DNA of 64,000 nucleotides, from positions 62,001-126,000 of the forward strand of contig JBMOOQ010000053.1 in the NCBI GenBank assembly GCA_049324435.1. The letters are read 5' to 3'. How positions within the stretch are numbered: the stretch's first letter is position 1; every line of letters begins with the position of its first letter. Made by a program: the position numbers and the translations under genes. This DNA comes from Pseudorhodoplanes sp049324435 (GTDB lineage: Bacteria > Pseudomonadota > Alphaproteobacteria > Rhizobiales > Xanthobacteraceae). This document shows positions 1-10,623 of the stretch, piece after piece. Below the pieces are notes generated by a model that ran no database searches, was not told where the DNA came from, and saw only the letters and a program-made list of their open reading frames with translations.

Positions 1-112
1 AGCTTGCGGAGTGGTATCAGGCGCTGTTCCATGCGGCTTGAGATCGGCGGTTGTTGCCGGACGCCGGGCCCTGTTCGGGGTGTTTCGCGTCTTCCAGAGA
101 AGGATACAGAAT

Positions 113-1096
113 ATGCTTCGCCGTGTTGCAGTTTTCGGTCTGGCCCTCGGGGCGGTTGCGGCCGCAGGGACCGCCTTTGCCCAGAACATCCCGACCATCC
201 GGGTCGGCTGGACCATTCCCGCCGAGGAAGCCAAATACTGGATGATGAAGCGCCCGGAAAAATTTCCGAATCTGGGCAAGACCTACAAGATCGAATGGTC
301 GCAGTTCAACGGCACCTCGCCGATGACCTCGGCGATGCAGGCGGGCGCACTCGATTGCGCGACGCAGGGCGTGCTGCCGATCGCCCAGAGCATGGCAGCC
401 GGCAACCTCCAGCTTTACGTGATCGCCCAGCATGTCGGCGAGCGGCCCGGCAGCTTCTCGGTCTATTGGGCGGTGAAGGATGACTCGCCGATCAAGACGG
501 TTGCCGATCTGAAGGGCAAGACCGTCGGGATCTCGGTGATCGGCGGCGGCACCCATGGCCCATTCATGATGATGCTGCGCAAGAACGGGGTCGATCCGGA
601 CAAGGACATCAAGCTGGTCGAGGTCGGCTTTGCGCTGTCAGAGGACGCACTCCGGTCCGGCCGGGTCGATGCGGTCAACATGAATCAGCCGTTCGCCGCG
701 CGCGCGGAAGCCAAGGGCGGCGTGCGCAAGCTGTTCTCGCTGTCCGAGGTCGTACCGAACATCGTGCACATCCTTGAAGCGTGCCGGAAGGACTTCGTCG
801 ACAAGAATCCGGAACTTGTGACGGCCTATGTGAAGGACATCACCGCCGCGATGAAGATGGCGGTCGCCAATCGCGAAGAGACCATGAAGGTGGTCTCGGA
901 AGTGATGAAGGCGCCGATCCCGGTGCTCGACACCTATCTCCTGAAGCCGAACGACTTCGCGCGCGAGCCGGGCGCGGCCCCCAACTTCCAGGGCATCCAG
1001 GCGATGTTCGACGTCTATACCGAAGCGAACATGCTGCCCAAGAAGCTCGACGCTTCAACGCTGAAGCATCCGAAGATCGTCGCTCCGATGGAGTAA
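113..1096 (+). CDS. ABC transporter substrate-binding protein (NMT1/SsuA-like)
   Basis: 327-aa periplasmic binding protein. It starts with a typical Sec signal peptide (MLRRVAVFGLALG..., ending AQ near residue 24) and continues with the PTIRVGW strand common to NitT/TauT/SsuA binding proteins. A conserved two-lobe pattern follows: DLKGKTVGIS, then a GRVDAV segment. The ATG at 113 is preferred over the open frame further upstream because a GAAGGA-type ribosome site lies about 9 bases before it and the signal peptide begins exactly there. The family delivers nitrate, sulfonates, taurine or pyrimidine precursors to an ABC importer; the ligand cannot be told from sequence. No permease or ATPase is visible, so any partner lies before the window. 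Confidence 0.85.
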   Translation: MLRRVAVFGLALGAVAAAGTAFAQNIPTIRVGWTIPAEEAKYWMMKRPEKFPNLGKTYKIEWSQFNGTSPMTSAMQAGALDCATQGVLPIAQSMAAGNLQLYVIAQHVGERPGSFSVYWAVKDDSPIKTVADLKGKTVGISVIGGGTHGPFMMMLRKNGVDPDKDIKLVEVGFALSEDALRSGRVDAVNMNQPFAARAEAKGGVRKLFSLSEVVPNIVHILEACRKDFVDKNPELVTAYVKDITAAMKMAVANREETMKVVSEVMKAPIPVLDTYLLKPNDFAREPGAAPNFQGIQAMFDVYTEANMLPKKLDASTLKHPKIVAPME

Positions 1097-1113
1097 CGTT
1101 ACAGGCGTTCTGC

Positions 1114-1146
1114 AAAAAAACCTCTCCCCGCGGCAGCGCGGGGAGA
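1114..1146 (-). terminator. Perfect hairpin with U-tract on the minus strand
   Basis: A perfect 10-bp stem (TCTCCCCGCG, 1123-1132, pairing with 1137-1146) closes a GCAG loop and is flanked by seven A at 1114-1120. Read on the minus strand this is a stem followed by GGTTTTTTT, the form of an intrinsic terminator. On the plus strand there is no U-run. It may stop leftward transcripts running out of ilvD, or be one of the dispersed C/G-rich hairpins of these genomes. Confidence 0.5.
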
Positions 1147-1165
1147 ACTGCATGGGGGCTGCGCA

Positions 1166-1609
1166 ATGCCGGTTCACCCCTCCGACGATCATCGCGCCAT
1201 CGAGGCGATCATTGAACGCCAGTTTGGCAGCCTGAATTGGCGGCCCGGCGCCGGTGGCGACTGGAATACATTCGCGGCCGATTTCCATTCCGAAGCTTTG
1301 CTTTTTCCCGCCGCGCGTCCCGCCAGGGCGCAAACCGTTGCGTCGTTCGTCGAACGCATGAAAGGGCTGGCGGAAGGCCCGCTCCAGACCTTCGGCGAGC
1401 GAGTGCTCGGCACGCAAATCCATGTCTTCGGCAATATCGCCGTCGCACTTGCCGGCTGCGAAATCACCGAGAACGGCGAAAAGATGACGCGCGGGGTCGA
1501 GGCGTTGCTGCTGGTGAAGGATGAGGGCGTCTGGCGTATCGCAGCACAGAACTGGGATATAGAGCGCGACGGTGCATCGCTTCCGGAAGGACTGATGCAG
1601 CGGGAGTGA
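1166..1609 (+). CDS. NTF2/SnoaL-like superfamily protein
   Basis: 147-aa cytoplasmic protein without signal peptide. The pattern of an N-terminal helix (DDHRAIEAIIERQFGSLNW), an aromatic D-W-x-x-F stretch, a TFGERVLG...IHVFGNIAVALAGCE strand pair and a C-terminal VEALLLVKDEGVWRIAAQNWD strand pair is that of small NTF2-like proteins (DUF4440/SgcJ type). These act as steroid-isomerase-like enzymes or ligand-binding folds; no specific activity can be assigned. It lies between an ABC binding protein on the same strand and convergent ilvD, with only 19 bases separating its stop from the ilvD stop. Confidence 0.7.
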   Translation: MPVHPSDDHRAIEAIIERQFGSLNWRPGAGGDWNTFAADFHSEALLFPAARPARAQTVASFVERMKGLAEGPLQTFGERVLGTQIHVFGNIAVALAGCEITENGEKMTRGVEALLLVKDEGVWRIAAQNWDIERDGASLPEGLMQRE

Positions 1610-1628
1610 ATTCACCCGACCTGCGAAG

Positions 1629-3317
1629 TTATCCCGCAGGCCATTCCGCATTGCCGGCATGGGTGACCGCGCCCTTGTCGGCCTGGCCGACCAGTTGTGC
1701 ATACTTTGCGAGCAATCCCGCCGCGTGACGCGGCTTCGGCGCAACCCACGCGGCCTTGCGGCGCTGCATCTCGGCATCGTCGATCAGTACGTCGATGGTG
1801 CGGGCCGCGCCGTCGATGCGGATGCGATCGCCGTTCTGCACCAAGGCGAGCGGCCCACCGGCTGCAGCCTCCGGCGCAATATGTCCGATGCACATGCCGC
1901 GCGTCGCACCTGAGAAGCGGCCGTCGGTGAGGAGGGCGACCTTCTCGCCCATTTGCTGGCCGTAGATCAGCGCGGTGGTGCCGAGCATCTCGCGCATGCC
2001 GGGACCTCCCTTCGGGCCCTCATAGCGGATGATCAGAACGTCGCCTTCCTTGTAATCGCGCTTGCGCACGGCTTCGGTGCAGGCATCTTCGCCGTCGAAT
2101 ACCCGCGCGGTGCCCTCGAACACCAGCGACTTCAGCCCGGCGACTTTCAGCAATGCGCCGTCCGGCGCGAGATTGCCCTTCAGAACCGCAAGGCCCCCGT
2201 CCGGTCGGATCGCATTTTCCGCGCGCCTGACAATCTGTCCGTCCGCGTCGGGTGCGCCCGCATGTTCCTCGGCGAGCGTGCGGCCGGTCACGGTGAGCAC
2301 GTCGCCATGCATATGGCCGGAGCGGATCAACTCGCGGATGATGATCGAGACGCCGCCGATGTCGTGCACGTCCTTTGCAAGAAAGCGCCCGCCCGGACGC
2401 AGATCGCCGATCAGCGGCGTGCGCGCGAACACCGCGGCGACATCGTCGAGCGTGAAGGCGATGCCCGCCTCGTTGGCGATGGCCGGCAGATGCAGCGCCG
2501 CATTGGTCGAGCCGCCGGTCGCGGCGACGATGGCGGCGGCATTCTCCAGCGACTTGCGGGTGACGAGATCGCGCGGCAGCGGACCGCCGCGCTTGAGAAT
2601 ATCGACCACAATCTCTCCGGCGCGCTGTGCGATCGCCGAACGCTCGGCATAGACGCCGGGCACCATCGCGGAGTTCGGCACGGTGAGGCCGAGCGCCTCC
2701 GACACCATCGCCATGGTGTTGGCGGTAAATTGCCCGGCGCAGGCGCCGACGGCGGGGATCGCCACGCGCTCCAGCACCTTAAGGTCGGCTTCCTTCATCT
2801 GGCCGGTCTGCACCGCACCGACCGCCTCGTAGGAATCCAGCACCGTAACGTCGCGGCCGCCGAACCGGCCGGGCAGGGCGGCGCCGCCATAGACGAACAC
2901 CGACGGCACATTGACGCGGACCATGCCCATCATCGCGCCGGGCAGCGTCTTGTCGCAGCCGCCAAAGGCGACGAGACCGTCATAGGCATGGCCCTGCACA
3001 ACGGCCTCGATCGAATCCGCGATCACTTCGCGGCTGACCAGCGAGAATTTCATCCCCTCGTGGTTCATGCCGATGCCGTCCGACACCGAGATGGTGGTGA
3101 ATTCGCGCGGTGTGCCGCCCGCTGCCTCGATGCCCTGCTTGGCCCATTCCACCTGCGGATAATGCGTCATGTTACAGGGCGTGTTCTCGCCCTTCATCGA
3201 CACGACGCCGATCATGGGCTTGTGGATCGCCGCATCGTCCAGCCCCATGCCGCGCATGAAGGCGCGGTGCGGGGTGCGGTCGAGGCCGTCACGGGTGATG
3301 GACGAACGCAGGCGCAT
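1629..3317 (-). CDS. ilvD: Dihydroxy-acid dehydratase
   Basis: 562-aa IlvD/Edd family enzyme that dehydrates 2,3-dihydroxy-isovalerate and 2,3-dihydroxy-3-methylvalerate in valine and isoleucine synthesis. The three cluster cysteines are in place: C48 in NTPCN, C121 in GGCDK and C193 in GACAG, with K123 next to the second. The C-terminal TDGRFSGATRGMCIGHIAPEA block, conserved in the family, is also present. Length matches the 550-620 aa norm. It follows trmO on the same strand after 15 bases, so the two are probably co-transcribed. Genomes of this group often carry several IlvD/Edd paralogues that act on sugar acids, so a sugar-acid dehydratase role is a weaker alternative. Confidence 0.88.
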   Translation of the reverse strand: MRLRSSITRDGLDRTPHRAFMRGMGLDDAAIHKPMIGVVSMKGENTPCNMTHYPQVEWAKQGIEAAGGTPREFTTISVSDGIGMNHEGMKFSLVSREVIADSIEAVVQGHAYDGLVAFGGCDKTLPGAMMGMVRVNVPSVFVYGGAALPGRFGGRDVTVLDSYEAVGAVQTGQMKEADLKVLERVAIPAVGACAGQFTANTMAMVSEALGLTVPNSAMVPGVYAERSAIAQRAGEIVVDILKRGGPLPRDLVTRKSLENAAAIVAATGGSTNAALHLPAIANEAGIAFTLDDVAAVFARTPLIGDLRPGGRFLAKDVHDIGGVSIIIRELIRSGHMHGDVLTVTGRTLAEEHAGAPDADGQIVRRAENAIRPDGGLAVLKGNLAPDGALLKVAGLKSLVFEGTARVFDGEDACTEAVRKRDYKEGDVLIIRYEGPKGGPGMREMLGTTALIYGQQMGEKVALLTDGRFSGATRGMCIGHIAPEAAAGGPLALVQNGDRIRIDGAARTIDVLIDDAEMQRRKAAWVAPKPRHAAGLLAKYAQLVGQADKGAVTHAGNAEWPAG

Positions 3318-3332
3318 TATGAAGGTCTCCAG

Positions 3333-3869
3333 TCAGCTCTGTTCGTTGTTTCTGGTGCGATCGCGGTGCCAGCCGACTTCGGCATCCGGCTTGGCATCCA
3401 CTGACGCGAAATACGGCTTGATGTCGAGTAGCGGCGTGTTGTCGAGGCAGTCGATATTGCGCACCGACAGCCGCGTGCCATCCACTTTGAGAAGCTGGAC
3501 CACACTGAGCGCGATCGGGTTCGGCCGAACCGGCGAGCGTAGAGCAAATGTGCCGCGGCCTTCGCCGTAGTGGCGCGGGGTCTGCACCACGAGGTCGCGG
3601 CGCGCGCGATCCATCCAGTACAGAATGATGAGATGCGTGCAGGTCTCGACCTTGTCGAGCCCGGCTGCAAAACGCGGATCGAGCTCGATGGTGCAAACGG
3701 CGTCGGACGCGCCGGGATTCTTCGGGCAGTCCTCGCGCCGGGTCCAAGGCGTGCGGATGCGGCCGATGAAATAAAGCCCCGCGTCGAATTGCGCGGGAAG
3801 GTCAACTGCAACTTCGCCGGGGCGGGTCGCAAACCAGTCGATGGTTTCGGCTTTCGGATCAGTGGTCAT
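3333..3869 (-). CDS. trmO: TrmO/TsaA-type tRNA methyltransferase
   Basis: 178-aa protein of the TsaA/YaeB (TrmO) family, which methylates N6-threonylcarbamoyladenosine at position 37 of ANN-decoding tRNAs using SAM. Diagnostic segments are FIGRIRTPW near residue 35, SPVRPNPIALSVVQLL in the middle and LDNTPLLDIKPY near the end. The E. coli enzyme is longer (a C-terminal extension); this is the short form that consists of the beta-barrel domain alone. It lies directly upstream of ilvD in the same direction. It is divergent from the SAM-cycle regulator operon across a 243-base gap. Confidence 0.82.
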   Translation of the reverse strand: MTTDPKAETIDWFATRPGEVAVDLPAQFDAGLYFIGRIRTPWTRREDCPKNPGASDAVCTIELDPRFAAGLDKVETCTHLIILYWMDRARRDLVVQTPRHYGEGRGTFALRSPVRPNPIALSVVQLLKVDGTRLSVRNIDCLDNTPLLDIKPYFASVDAKPDAEVGWHRDRTRNNEQS

Positions 3870-4009
3870 GGCGCTGTTTAGGCGAAATCGAAGGTGGGGA
3901 CCATGCGCTCGCTCTGTCCGCCTGAGGCGCGCAGGAGGTCAGGAAAAGCTGCCGGAAACAAAAAGTTAACACTGGCCCACAAAGTGGGCTTGCGCCCATC
4001 GAATTACCG

Positions 4010-4027
4010 TATAAAGATATCCTTATA
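4010..4027. promoter_or_regulatory. Palindromic operator candidate before the met operon
   Basis: An 18-bp near-perfect palindrome centred on GATATC (TATAAaGAT/ATCcTTATA, 16 of 18 positions symmetric) lies 86 bases before the regulator start codon. ArsR-family repressors bind AT-rich dyads of this size, and ArsR-type SAM-cycle regulators (SahR group) control metF/metH in other Proteobacteria. The site is therefore the likely operator of the downstream regulator, by inference. The rest of the 3870-4050 gap holds a short GCCCAC-AAA-GTGGGC hairpin (3975-3989) and no recognisable riboswitch. Confidence 0.55.
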
Positions 4028-4050
4028 TCAATTGAGATCCTGCGGCCAGC

Positions 4051-4113
4051 AGCCCGAAGCCCGAAGCCCGAAGCCCGAAGCCCGAAGCCCGAAGCCCGAA
4101 GCCCGAAGCCCGA
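4051..4113 (+). repeat. Nine perfect tandem copies of AGCCCGA
   Basis: Positions 4051-4113 are nine uninterrupted copies of the heptamer AGCCCGA; the final A of the ninth copy is the A of the ATG start codon at 4113. The array therefore fills the whole region where a Shine-Dalgarno site should lie, and none is visible. Because the unit is 7 bp, each gain or loss shifts the reading frame of anything translated through it and changes the distance from the upstream palindrome to the start. Confidence 0.97.
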
Positions 4114-5105
4114 TGTCCGATCCTTTGGCCTTTGAGACCATGCATGATGCGTTGCGCGCGGTGGCCGAAGGCACCCGGCTGCGCATTCTTGCGCTGTTGG
4201 CCGAGGCCGAACTCACCGTGTCCGACCTCACCGAAATCCTGCGGCAGTCGCAGCCACGGATATCGCGCCATCTCAAGCTCTTGTCCGAAGCGAACCTGAT
4301 CGAGCGCCACCGCGAAGGCGCCTGGGCCTTTTTCCGGCTGGCCGAGGCCGGCGACAGTTCGGGCGTTGCGCGCATGATCGTGGCGCGCCTCGATCCGGCG
4401 GACCCGGTGATTGCGCGGGATCGCGAGCGGCTCGCCGCCGTGCGAGAAGCGCGCGCTGCTGCGGCGCAGAGTTATTTCCGCGAACATGCGGCCGAATGGG
4501 ACCGTATCCGCAAGCTCCACGCCGCCGATGAGGCCGTGGAGCAGGCGATCGTGAAGGCGCTCGGCGACAAGCCATTCCGTTCGCTGCTGGATCTCGGCAC
4601 CGGCACCGGACGGATGCTGGAATTGTTCGGTGCGCAGATTGAGCGCGGACTGGGCATCGACATGTCGCTCGACATGCTGCTGCTCGCGCGCGCCCGCCTC
4701 GAACGCGCCGGCCTGCGCCATTGCAGCGTGCGGCAGGGTGACATCTACGACCTGTCGTTGCCGCGTGATTCCTTCGATGTCATCATCATCCATCAGGTGC
4801 TGCATTATCTCGACGACGGCGCACGTGCGATCCGCGAGGCTGCACGTGTGCTGGCGCCATCGGGGCGTCTCCTGATCGTCGATTTTGCGCCGCACGAACT
4901 TGAATTCCTGCGCGAGGAGCACGCGCATCGCAGGCTCGGCTTCGCGCCGGAGACGATGTCGCAATGGCTCGCCGCCGCGGGCCTCGACGTCACCATGCAC
5001 AAGAGCATCGCACCGGAGCGCGGTACGGACGGAAAGATCGCCGTGTCGCTCTGGCTCGCACAGGACCGGCGGATGCGGATCGCCGGGCGTCAGGAGGTTG
5101 CATGA
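4113..5105 (+). CDS. ArsR-family regulator fused to SAM-dependent methyltransferase
   Basis: 330-aa two-domain protein. Residues about 12-80 form an ArsR winged helix (recognition region QSQPRISRHLKLLSEANLIERHREG). The metal-binding ELCVCDL motif of true ArsR sensors is replaced by ELTVSDL, so it should not sense metals. Residues about 120-320 are a class I methyltransferase domain with motif I DLGTGTGR (160-167) and a later LLIVDFAPHE strand. This architecture is typical of alphaproteobacterial regulators next to metF/metH and may sense SAM or SAH through the methyltransferase fold (inference). Start chosen at MSDPLAFETMHDAL; an alternative in-frame ATG is at 4140. The stop overlaps the metF start (ATGA). 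Confidence 0.85.
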   Translation: MSDPLAFETMHDALRAVAEGTRLRILALLAEAELTVSDLTEILRQSQPRISRHLKLLSEANLIERHREGAWAFFRLAEAGDSSGVARMIVARLDPADPVIARDRERLAAVREARAAAAQSYFREHAAEWDRIRKLHAADEAVEQAIVKALGDKPFRSLLDLGTGTGRMLELFGAQIERGLGIDMSLDMLLLARARLERAGLRHCSVRQGDIYDLSLPRDSFDVIIIHQVLHYLDDGARAIREAARVLAPSGRLLIVDFAPHELEFLREEHAHRRLGFAPETMSQWLAAAGLDVTMHKSIAPERGTDGKIAVSLWLAQDRRMRIAGRQEVA

Positions 5106-6016
5106 CCATCGATGTGGCTCGCCGGGTCAGCCGGGTGGTGAATGGGCGCGGCAAAACGCTGCGCGTGTCGTTCGAGTTTTTCCCGCCCAAGACCGAGGAA
5201 ATGGAGCGCTCGCTCTGGGAGGCGATCGAACGGCTTGCGCCGCTCAATCCAAGCTTTGTGTCGGTGACCTATGGCGCCGGCGGCTCGACGCGCGAGCGCA
5301 CGCACGCGACGGTGAAGCGCATTCTTGAGGAGACCACGCTCACTCCCGCGGCGCACCTGACCTGCGTCGATGCGACGCGCGAGGAGGTCGATGCGGTGAT
5401 CCGCAATTACCGTGACATCGGTGTGAAGCATATTGTGGCGTTGCGCGGCGATCCGGCCGGCGGCGTTGGCGCGCCCTACATGCCGCATCCGCATGGATAC
5501 AAGAATGCGGCCGATCTCGTCGCCGGCATCAAGCGGATCGGCGATTTCGAGGTCTCGGTCTCGGCCTATCCGGAGAAGCATCCGGATTCGCGTCACGCCA
5601 ATGTCGACCTTGATATGTTGCAGGCCAAGGTCGATGCGGGTGCCACGCGCGCGATCACCCAGTTCTTCTTCGAGAACGATCTCTATTTCCACTATGTCGA
5701 TCGCGTGCGCGCCCGCGGCATCGACATTCCGATCGTGCCCGGCATCGTGCCGGTGCAGAACTTCAAGCAGGTGAAGAGCTTTGCCGAACGCTGCGGCACG
5801 TTCATTCCAAACTGGCTGGCGGAGCGTTTCGAGGGGCTCGATGACGATGTGTCGACGCGAAAGCTGGTGGCCGCGGCGATTGCAGCAGAGCAGGTGTTCA
5901 ATCTCGCCGACCGTGGGGTCACGGATTTCCACTTCTACACCATGAATCGCGCGGATCTGGTCTACGCAATCTGCCACATGCTGGGCCTGCGTGCGGCGGA
6001 GAAGGCGGCTGCGTGA
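5102..6016 (+). CDS. metF: Methylenetetrahydrofolate reductase
   Basis: 304-aa flavoenzyme that reduces 5,10-methylene-THF to 5-methyl-THF, the methyl donor for MetH encoded next. The N-terminal strand VSFEFFPPKTEEME carries the catalytic glutamate (E25 here). VSVTYGAGGSTRERT, HLTCVD, ALRGDP and the ITQFFF segment are all present, giving the usual TIM barrel of about 300 aa. The start at 5102 is set by the AGGAGG site at 5092-5097 and the 4-base ATGA overlap with the upstream regulator; the frame stays open upstream but without support. Middle gene of the regulator-metF-metH operon. Confidence 0.95.
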   Translation: MTIDVARRVSRVVNGRGKTLRVSFEFFPPKTEEMERSLWEAIERLAPLNPSFVSVTYGAGGSTRERTHATVKRILEETTLTPAAHLTCVDATREEVDAVIRNYRDIGVKHIVALRGDPAGGVGAPYMPHPHGYKNAADLVAGIKRIGDFEVSVSAYPEKHPDSRHANVDLDMLQAKVDAGATRAITQFFFENDLYFHYVDRVRARGIDIPIVPGIVPVQNFKQVKSFAERCGTFIPNWLAERFEGLDDDVSTRKLVAAAIAAEQVFNLADRGVTDFHFYTMNRADLVYAICHMLGLRAAEKAAA

Positions 6017-6046
6017 GTTGAATTCGTGGATAGTGCAGTGAGAAGC

Positions 6047-9769
<3,723 letters not shown>

Positions 9770-9828
9770 CCGACGCGCGTCGTCCTTCCGGCGATTGACT
9801 TGACGCCTGTACCCGGCAATCTCCGCGT

Positions 9829-10536
9829 ATGGGGAAGAATGCCAGTCGCGCCGCCAGGCCTGTAACGAAGCGAGCTGCCCGCGCGAAAAAAAACCGCGAT
9901 TACCATTTGCCGCCGGGCGTGGCGCGCCAGTCATTGCTGCAATCGGCGATCCGGCTTTTGAACGAGCGAGGCATGGGCAACGTGTCGCTGAACGATGTCG
10001 CCCGCGAAGCCAAGCTCAATCCAGCGCTTGTCACCTATTATTTTGGCAGCAAGGACAATCTGTTCCAGGCGGTGGTTGAGCAGGTCGTCGGCGAATGGCG
10101 CGCCGAGGTCATCGCCGCTGTGCCCGAAGATGCAGGTCCTGAAGATACATTGCGGCTCCGCGCACGTGCGACGATGCATTTCCTTCGCCGCTATCCGTAC
10201 CTGACGCGGCTGATCATGCATCAGATGATGACGGTCAAGTCGAAGGAATCGCGGTTTTTTATCGAGAACTTCGCTCGCATCAATTTCGAAGAGCATACGG
10301 CATTGCTGCGGAAAGGCGCCGAAGCCGGCATATTCAGGCCGGTCGACCCGCTGTTCTACTTCGCGCATTACGTTGCGATTGGCGACCTCTATGCCAACCT
10401 GCGGCCGATGATGGAGCGGCTCGGCGGCAAGGCCGAAAATGACGGCGCCCGCTTCGAAGCCTTTGTCGAAGCCATGATCGAGATGCTGATCTACGGCATC
10501 GCGGCCAAACCGAAGAAATCAGCCAAATTGCGGTGA
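9829..10536 (+). CDS. TetR/AcrR-family transcriptional regulator
   Basis: 235-aa one-component regulator. A basic N-terminal tail (GKNASRAARPVTKRAARAKKNRD) precedes a TetR helix-turn-helix at about residues 35-85 (SLLQSAIRLLNERGMGNVSLNDVAREAKLNPALVTYYFGSKDNLFQAVV). A C-terminal all-helical ligand domain (about 95-225) contains FLRRYPYLTRLIMHQ. It most likely represses the hydrolase and binding-protein genes that follow on the same strand; a dyad that could be its operator lies 41 bases after its stop. The inducer cannot be read from sequence. Confidence 0.88.
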   Translation: MGKNASRAARPVTKRAARAKKNRDYHLPPGVARQSLLQSAIRLLNERGMGNVSLNDVAREAKLNPALVTYYFGSKDNLFQAVVEQVVGEWRAEVIAAVPEDAGPEDTLRLRARATMHFLRRYPYLTRLIMHQMMTVKSKESRFFIENFARINFEEHTALLRKGAEAGIFRPVDPLFYFAHYVAIGDLYANLRPMMERLGGKAENDGARFEAFVEAMIEMLIYGIAAKPKKSAKLR

Positions 10537-10576
10537 GCGGCCCGCATCGCGGACCGGGCCGATGTCGCTTGACCTC

Positions 10577-10598
10577 AATTTAAATGACCATATAAATT
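10577..10598. promoter_or_regulatory. 22-bp dyad, candidate TetR-family operator
   Basis: Positions 10577-10598 form an imperfect palindrome of half-sites AATTTAaATG and CATaTAAATT around a 2-bp centre (18 of 22 positions symmetric). It is AT-rich in a GC-rich context and lies between the TetR gene and the hydrolase start codon (TTG 10624), about 26 bases before the start. TetR proteins usually bind 15-25 bp dyads in such positions. No assignment beyond location and symmetry is possible. Confidence 0.5.
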
Positions 10599-10623
10599 AT
10601 GACCGAAGCCGGGAGGAAAGGGC

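Noticed and set aside
1953..3404. 483-codon plus-strand reading frame opposite ilvD
   Set aside because: Its product has the His/Arg/Ala-rich look of an antisense shadow in GC-rich DNA, and the minus strand encodes well conserved IlvD here.
3870..4050. SAM riboswitch before the met operon
   Set aside because: No SAM-I, SAM-II or related conserved core could be recognised; an ArsR-type operator explains the regulation better.
3894..4112. N-terminal extension of the ArsR-methyltransferase through the heptamer array
   Set aside because: The extension reads PEARSPK repeats and an unrelated leader with no ribosome site; the conserved ArsR domain starts after 4113.
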